A stretch of 64,000 bases of DNA, taken from positions 1 to 64,000 of the forward strand of contig PDOO01000025.1 in the NCBI GenBank assembly GCA_002742885.1, given 5' to 3'. The notes beneath the pieces were generated by a model. It was not told the origin of the DNA and ran no database searches. It saw only the letters and a list, made by a program, of their open reading frames with translations. Made by a program: the position numbers and the translations under genes. Shown in pieces: positions 59,639-64,000 of this stretch. Source of the DNA: Candidatus Cloacimonadota bacterium (GTDB lineage: Bacteria; Cloacimonadota; Cloacimonadia; Cloacimonadales; GCA-2742885). The stretch's first letter is position 1. The number at the start of each line of letters is the position of its first letter.

Positions 59639-60926
59639 ATTTTGTTATATCATTACCGGGTTTTATATATTTTTCAGGAATAATTTTTCCGTCAACCACT
59701 CGTTTTACATGATAATGAGGAGACAATATTTCAATACCGCTTTCATTAAAGCAATCTTGTAAGTTTTGATGCAGGAGAGAATAGACAAGACCCATTTTGG
59801 AGGGATTCTTGCAATAAGCGTTCAATTCATAAGAGACGCTGAAATCATTTAATTCCGTTTGTAAAACAAAAGGTTCCGGCTTTTTCGCAATATCTTCCGT
59901 TCTTAAAGCGGATTCAATCATAAGTTCATGCACTTTACGCCATTCGACATCATAACCTATCGTAACAGTGGTATGCATAAAAAATCCCCCGTCTATAGCT
60001 TCCGAGCTGTAATTAACAATTTGGTTTTGAGTAACAATTTTATTAGGTAAACTTATTTCTTCGTTTTTAGGAGTTTTTAACCTGGTTACAAGCATTCCTT
60101 TATGAATAACCGTACCCATTGTATCACCTATTTTAACAACATCACCTACGATAAAAGGACGCATATAAATCATCATTAAACCGCCTACGGCGTTTGCAAT
60201 AAAATCCGTGGAACCCAAAGAAAGAAGAACCCCCATAAAAATAGAGACTCCCTGGAATGCCGGAGAATTAGCTCCGGGAAGATAAGGGAAAATAATAACA
60301 AACGAAAAAGCATATATTATTATTTTAATAATGGTGTAAGTCGGTTTTGCCCACTCTTTGTAAAATCCTTCTATTTTTAAACGTTCTTTGGCAATTTCAT
60401 CGGCAAAAAAGACTAACGCTTTATTTATATAATGAACAATGATAAGTACCGTTATAATAAAAAAAAGACCGGGTAAAAAATTAATAAAAGAAATAATCAC
60501 CGCTTTCAAAGGTTCTGTCACATACCCTATTAAAGTATTGGAAATACTTTTAGTTGCCGGAAAGATACCAAATAAAAACGAGAACCAAAAATAGATAATC
60601 GAAGCCAGTAATATTACTCGAATAATTTTCAATACGGTTATACTTATTTTGTAAGTATATTTAGCCGGCAAAATATCATAATTCTTAATTTTTACCGTTT
60701 TAATTTTAGTTTTCGATACAGCTTCAAATTTTTTATGAACTGATTTGAATAAACGATTTATCCAATACAGGCTTCCTATCGTAACAAGAACGGAAATAAT
60801 AACCGATGCAATCTCAATTTTATTGGGGATCTTGTTAAAAATCCCCACAATATAATTCGTTGTTTCTTTTCCTGCCGCTTCTTTGGCTTTTAAAACGGAA
60901 TCAATTACAACTTCTGTAGTCTTCAT
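59637..60926 (-). CDS. mscS: MscS-family mechanosensitive channel
   Basis: A 429-residue protein of the small-conductance mechanosensitive channel family, larger than E. coli MscS (286) owing to an N-terminal extension. Hydrophobic segments lie near 36-56, 92-115, 150-170, 187-215 and 225-250. The pore-lining TM3 region contains GVSIFMGVLLSLGSTDFIAN and AVGGLMMIYM. The beta domain follows with VGDVVKIGDTMGTVIHKGML and ISLPNKIVTQNQIVNYS. The C-terminal alpha/beta domain is FVLQTELNDFSVSYELNAYC. It releases solutes on hypo-osmotic shock. It is monocistronic; its own terminator starts at the stop codon. Two TTGACA sequences on the minus strand within about 90 bases upstream may serve as promoters. 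Confidence 0.92.
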   Translation of the reverse strand: MKTTEVVIDSVLKAKEAAGKETTNYIVGIFNKIPNKIEIASVIISVLVTIGSLYWINRLFKSVHKKFEAVSKTKIKTVKIKNYDILPAKYTYKISITVLKIIRVILLASIIYFWFSFLFGIFPATKSISNTLIGYVTEPLKAVIISFINFLPGLFFIITVLIIVHYINKALVFFADEIAKERLKIEGFYKEWAKPTYTIIKIIIYAFSFVIIFPYLPGANSPAFQGVSIFMGVLLSLGSTDFIANAVGGLMMIYMRPFIVGDVVKIGDTMGTVIHKGMLVTRLKTPKNEEISLPNKIVTQNQIVNYSSEAIDGGFFMHTTVTIGYDVEWRKVHELMIESALRTEDIAKKPEPFVLQTELNDFSVSYELNAYCKNPSKMGLVYSLLHQNLQDCFNESGIEILSPHYHVKRVVDGKIIPEKYIKPGNDITK

Positions 60927-61770
60927 AAATAAATCCTCATCTATTTTTTTCGTTATGAAAGCAATGTCAAACCGCCTGAATTTACAGGTTTAATATTATG
61001 TCAAGAGTTTTTATGCAGGATATTTTTGTTGCAGCCAGAAGGTATCAATATATTAAATGCAATATAATATGTTAAGGGATTCTTACAAACGATATAAATT
61101 TTGGTAAGGGTAAGAAGAGCAGGATAAAACTGACCTGATCTGTCTCTTGGAATTTGAAGTCTTATATCTTAACCAAGTTCAAAAGATCTTCCGGATTGAT
61201 ACCCGTCAGCCTTATTTTACGGCAACCTTGTTCTGAGAAATTCCTTGCTATCCTGTTTCACACCAGATAATTTACCGGTATTTCCGTAATTTGGTTTAGA
61301 AAGGATTATCTTATAATTAGGTTAATTGCTAATATGTTAAGCTAATAAAAACCGAATTTGATTATTGTTGTATTCAACAGGAGTTTTTTACATTTTGCCA
61401 ATAATACATACTTTACCGGACAGCGGTCTCCGAAAGGACATAGAATATGGGCTTTTCGGGTCTGATAAATTTATAATATAAACCCAAAAAAATTCGTATC
61501 AGTTTCCGATATACATGCTCTTAGTCTCAAAAAGACGAATCATGGGAAATTGACAGATTCCGGGTCTTCGGAGAATAAAATTTTATTTATCATTATAAAG
61601 TATTCATAATTAATAAAAACGCCGGTAAAGTTGTTACTCGAAATATTTACCAGAGATGTCATAAAAATTTATAAATTTCAGCTACCTTATCAGGCGAATT
61701 ATAATTTTTTCCCGGGAAATTTTCTGCCTTAAAGGCAGCATATTTCAGTTTAAGGGAATAAGAATTTATC
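60927..61770. other. 844-base region without an intact gene
   Basis: No ORF of meaningful length is open here. On the minus strand around 61164-61265 an uninterrupted stretch of about 30 codons reads like protein (QGCRKIRLTGINPEDLLNL), then TAA at 61162, then about 30 more open codons. This could be a remnant of a decayed gene, but the family is not clear. The rest is AT-rich with no stable hairpin, tRNA or repeat that I can see. Confidence 0.5.
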
Positions 61771-62541
61771 CTAATTTTTTAAATATACGGGAACGGTAAC
61801 CGGATCTTTCTCGGAATCATTGACCGAAAGTTTTAAATTAAATAATTTTCGCTTATTATAAGTATCTTTTTTGTCAGACTTAATTTATTTTTATCGTAAT
61901 CAAGTTTAAAATTTGTCATGCCGAGAGAATCAGTGATTTGTGTTTGATTTTTACCGATAAAATATTGTCTAAATTCTTCAGGTACGGATAACATTACCTT
62001 TGCCTTATTTAAAGGACCCCGGTATATTTCGGAATTTACAAAATTTCGGTTTACGATTTTCTCCTCTGTTTCTATATCTTTCGGAAGTTTATCTTCAGAA
62101 TAAAGTTTTTTTCAATTCTTCATCTTCTTAAGAAGGATAAGATAAAAAAAGAGAACCGGCAAATACGCTTAAAGCAGCAATATTCGCAATCTCCAAATTA
62201 TCTTGTCTCGAATATTTATCGATATTATCGTTACTTTCCGTATCTATTGAAAAGAAAGCAATCAGCCATACTAAGACACCGCCCGAAAGCGGCAATAAAG
62301 GATTTTTGGACAGCCAAGGTTCCTTACGTATGAACACTTCTTTGGTTTCCGAATATTTATTCAGCGTTTTTTCTTCTTCACATTTAATATTGAGAATATC
62401 GTTTTTAAGTTCCGTTTTTACGATAATCTTATTGTTTTCCGTTAATTTCGTTTGCGGAGAAGATTCCAATACGACAACTGTGCATCCGTTTACCAAAAGA
62501 GTTAAGACAAGAAACAGAATTATATTTTTAAACCACCCCAT
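61771..62541 (-). pseudogene. Decayed lipoprotein gene, unknown family
   Basis: The first part (62541 to 62128) is an open frame with lipobox VNGC after a hydrophobic signal. A soluble stretch and a second hydrophobic stretch (PLLPLSGGVLVWLIAFFSI) follow, then a helix ending FAGSLFLSYPS before TAA at 62128-62130. Beyond that stop the reading continues: EDEELKK in the same frame, then, after a shift at an A7 run (62106-62112), a long stretch including KAKVMLSVPEEFRQYFIGKN. After another shift near 61867-61872 it gives TYNKRKLFNLKLSVNDSEKD and finally TAG at 61771. One stop and two shifts, both shifts in A runs, indicate a broken gene. The start at 62541 is chosen over 62556 because of the AGAGG ribosome-binding site. 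Sequencing error could explain the homopolymer shifts but not the in-frame stop. Confidence 0.72.
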
Positions 62542-62628
62542 AAATTTTCCTCTCATATAAATTTTATGAATTTCGAAATAAAAAAATCATTATATTGTCA
62601 AAATAAAACAAGGGTAATTCATAAAGCA

Positions 62629-62666
62629 ATAAAAAAAACAGGGAACACCCAATAATGCTCCCTGTT
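62629..62666 (-). terminator. Rho-independent terminator after the small T9SS gene
   Basis: On the minus strand AACAGGGA and TCCCTGTT pair around a 14-base loop, followed by eight T. It starts about 18 bases after the stop. Confidence 0.85.
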
Positions 62667-62684
62667 TTAATAAAAAATAATCTG

Positions 62685-63413
62685 CTATTTCATCAAAACC
62701 ATTTTTTTGCTTTTGCTGAATCCGTTTCCGGTTAAACGATAGTAATAAATTCCGCTTGATACGGATTTTCCGGAATTATCTTTACCGTTCCAAATAACCT
62801 GTCCTCGCTTTCCGTCGCTTTCAAGGCGGTTAAATATTTTCACCAATTGCCCCCGTGAATTATAGACGGAAATTTTTGCGTCTTTTGCTTGCTTGGGAGT
62901 AAGGTTATAAGAAAGTGCGGTTACCGGGTTAAACGGATTGGGATAATTACCCAATTTAACTTGATTTTCGGCAACAACTTCATCGTCATTAGCTACGCCT
63001 TGCGAAGAAAAAGTCCAGTTATATTCAACGGAATCAATCGTAAACGGAACCGGGAAAGTTGCATCAGAGCTTCCGTAATAAAAAACGTAGTGAATAGGAG
63101 CATATCCGCCGGCAGGAATGGTTATTTGCGTCGGAAAATCAGCCATATAACATGTTTCAGTGTTACATACGGAAATAGCCCAACCTTCGGGAACGTCATG
63201 GTTAGTATATTGAAAGACAATAGTTATTTCCTCATCTGTATCGTTGTTGATGTGAGCCCATCCGGTTTCCCAGTGATCTCCTTCCAAATCAGCCGAAAGA
63301 GGACCGTGAATGGTCATTGTTTCTTCGTCAAAGCATTCCGGATATGTGATGTTAAGCGCCGTAAGAGACGCTAAGGCGAATAAGCCTAAAATTATCAATA
63401 TGAATTTTTTCAT
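62685..63413 (-). CDS. Small secreted protein with T9SS sorting domain
   Basis: A 242-residue protein with signal peptide (about 1-19, MKKFILIILGLFALASLTA). It has one beta-sandwich domain of about 120 residues containing four cysteines (Cys27; Cys82 and Cys87 in SVCNTETCYM) and aromatic strands (GWAHINNDTDEEITIVFQYT). The C-terminal T9SS domain is canonical: KLGNYPNPFNPVTALSYNL, ISVYNSRGQLVKIF, SSGIYYYRLTG and end KMVLMK. It is the shortest cargo protein in the window and has no catalytic motif. It is separated from the upstream barrel gene by 30 bases on the same strand, so the two may be co-transcribed. Confidence 0.83.
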   Translation of the reverse strand: MKKFILIILGLFALASLTALNITYPECFDEETMTIHGPLSADLEGDHWETGWAHINNDTDEEITIVFQYTNHDVPEGWAISVCNTETCYMADFPTQITIPAGGYAPIHYVFYYGSSDATFPVPFTIDSVEYNWTFSSQGVANDDEVVAENQVKLGNYPNPFNPVTALSYNLTPKQAKDAKISVYNSRGQLVKIFNRLESDGKRGQVIWNGKDNSGKSVSSGIYYYRLTGNGFSKSKKMVLMK

Positions 63414-63443
63414 ATTATACCTTCCTTTTTTTTATTTTTTAGA

Positions 63444-64000
63444 TTAAAAACGGGTTGTAATTGATACTCTTACTCCCTCAAAAGGAGCCTGGTTTTTGCA
63501 AACGCCGTTACGGCAAACGATTCCGCCTTTTTCGGAGCCGGCAAAAACTTTTAATTCCGAATGTTCTTTTATCGGAGTTTTTACTTCTACTCCGATTTTT
63601 GCAGTTTGATCCGTTAAGTTGTTTTTATTTGAGAAATTATAAGTAAACAAGACGGAAACATCAAATTTGCCGATTCCCAAATCAGTTTGGAATTCCGGTT
63701 CGTAATGATATTCTTTATGCCCGTCGTAATATTTGTCTTTGGTTTTCCATTTAGCTTTTATCAAAAACGGCATCTCCCCGATGTTTGTATCAACGGAAAT
63801 TTTTTGCGATTCTTCGTTATCGCCGTAGTTTTTGACTCCGCTTTCATCTATTCTTTCAACTTTATCATATTCTAAGGTAAGTGTAGCCGCGCTCATTTCT
63901 CTTTTGTATTCAATGTGAGTATCGCTCATTTTAACCTTATCATTTGATGACCAAGCTTCGGAATAATCGGCTGTAATTTCGTTTTCAAAATTGGGATTAA
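63444..64000 (-). CDS. Outer-membrane barrel-like protein, C-terminal part (gene runs off the window)
   Basis: The frame is open from the window edge to the stop at 63444, so the first Met visible (63929) is internal and the 5' end is missing. The visible 185 residues are amphipathic beta strands of the outer-membrane barrel type (IEYKREMSAATLTLEYDKVE, FQTDLGIGKFDVSVLFTYN). They end with VFAGSEKGGIVCRNGVCKNQ and then FEGVRVSITTRF. This C-terminal GGxxCxxGxCxxxPxFxG pattern with a final Phe is typical of DUF6029-like barrels in FCB bacteria. The terminal Phe fits insertion by the Bam complex. The function is unknown. Confidence 0.75.
   Translation of the reverse strand, partial: NPNFENEITADYSEAWSSNDKVKMSDTHIEYKREMSAATLTLEYDKVERIDESGVKNYGDNEESQKISVDTNIGEMPFLIKAKWKTKDKYYDGHKEYHYEPEFQTDLGIGKFDVSVLFTYNFSNKNNLTDQTAKIGVEVKTPIKEHSELKVFAGSEKGGIVCRNGVCKNQAPFEGVRVSITTRF

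Noticed and set aside
1-64000. CRISPR arrays, insertion sequences, rRNA genes and known riboswitches
   Set aside because: No regularly spaced repeats, no transposase motifs, no rRNA-like blocks and no conserved riboswitch cores were seen when reading both strands.

Overview
The window is low-GC bacterial DNA, densely coded, with long same-strand gene runs. Several features point to the FCB (Fibrobacteres-Chlorobi-Bacteroidetes) assemblage, most likely a Cloacimonadota-like lineage: five secreted proteins end in a type IX secretion (T9SS) sorting domain with a YPNPFNP-type motif, there are two GWxTD-domain proteins and a gingipain-like C25 peptidase, and some promoters carry a TTTG-containing -10/-7 element. 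The phylum assignment is an inference from families, not from a marker gene.

Layout. 1-3.2 kb (minus): a decayed SGNH-hydrolase gene, tRNA-Leu and tRNA-Val, and a phosphate permease with its DUF47 partner. 3.5-4.6 kb (plus): an orphan two-gene unit with its own promoter, leader hairpin and strong terminator. 4.7-10.6 kb (plus): dnaE overlapping two exported GWxTD proteins. yraN is convergent with them. 11.0-22.1 kb (plus): one tightly packed operon encoding an outer-membrane barrel-like protein, two large exported TPR proteins, a small basic exported protein, a TolQ/ExbB-type stator protein, two TolR/ExbD-type proteins and an AgmX/TonB-like protein. A strong terminator closes it. Its gene content resembles the trans-envelope Agl/Glt and Tol machines, and one TolR protein lacks the proton-path aspartate. 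This is the most interesting system in the window.

22.1-33.1 kb (plus): an ABC-F ATPase, a 1005-residue kinase-LRR-FGE fusion, a large T9SS cargo protein, a PHP phosphoesterase, a YhaM-like HD/OB nuclease and a YycJ-like beta-lactamase-fold hydrolase. 33.2-45.8 kb (minus): a Lys-Glu-Glu-Lys tRNA cluster, ferredoxin, a LipM-like octanoyltransferase, a metalloprotease/propeller/barrel fusion, an MCE protein, an aminotransferase, three lipoproteins, tryptophanase, and an FG-GAP/dockerin-like T9SS cargo protein.

46.1-59.6 kb (plus): a lamin-tail-domain T9SS protein whose gene holds a cluster of DnaA-box-like sequences, a CsgG-like/TPR protein, tRNA-Phe, a FAD oxidoreductase, an exported protein coupled to a XerC/D recombinase, a C25 peptidase and an EamA transporter. 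59.6-64.0 kb (minus): an MscS channel, about 0.84 kb with no intact gene, a decayed lipoprotein gene, a small T9SS protein and the 3' part of a barrel-like protein that runs off the window.

Functionally the window is dominated by the cell envelope: at least fifteen products carry an export signal. Much of that export would depend on T9SS and Bam machinery encoded elsewhere. Housekeeping genes (dnaE, xer, yraN, tRNAs) are interspersed.
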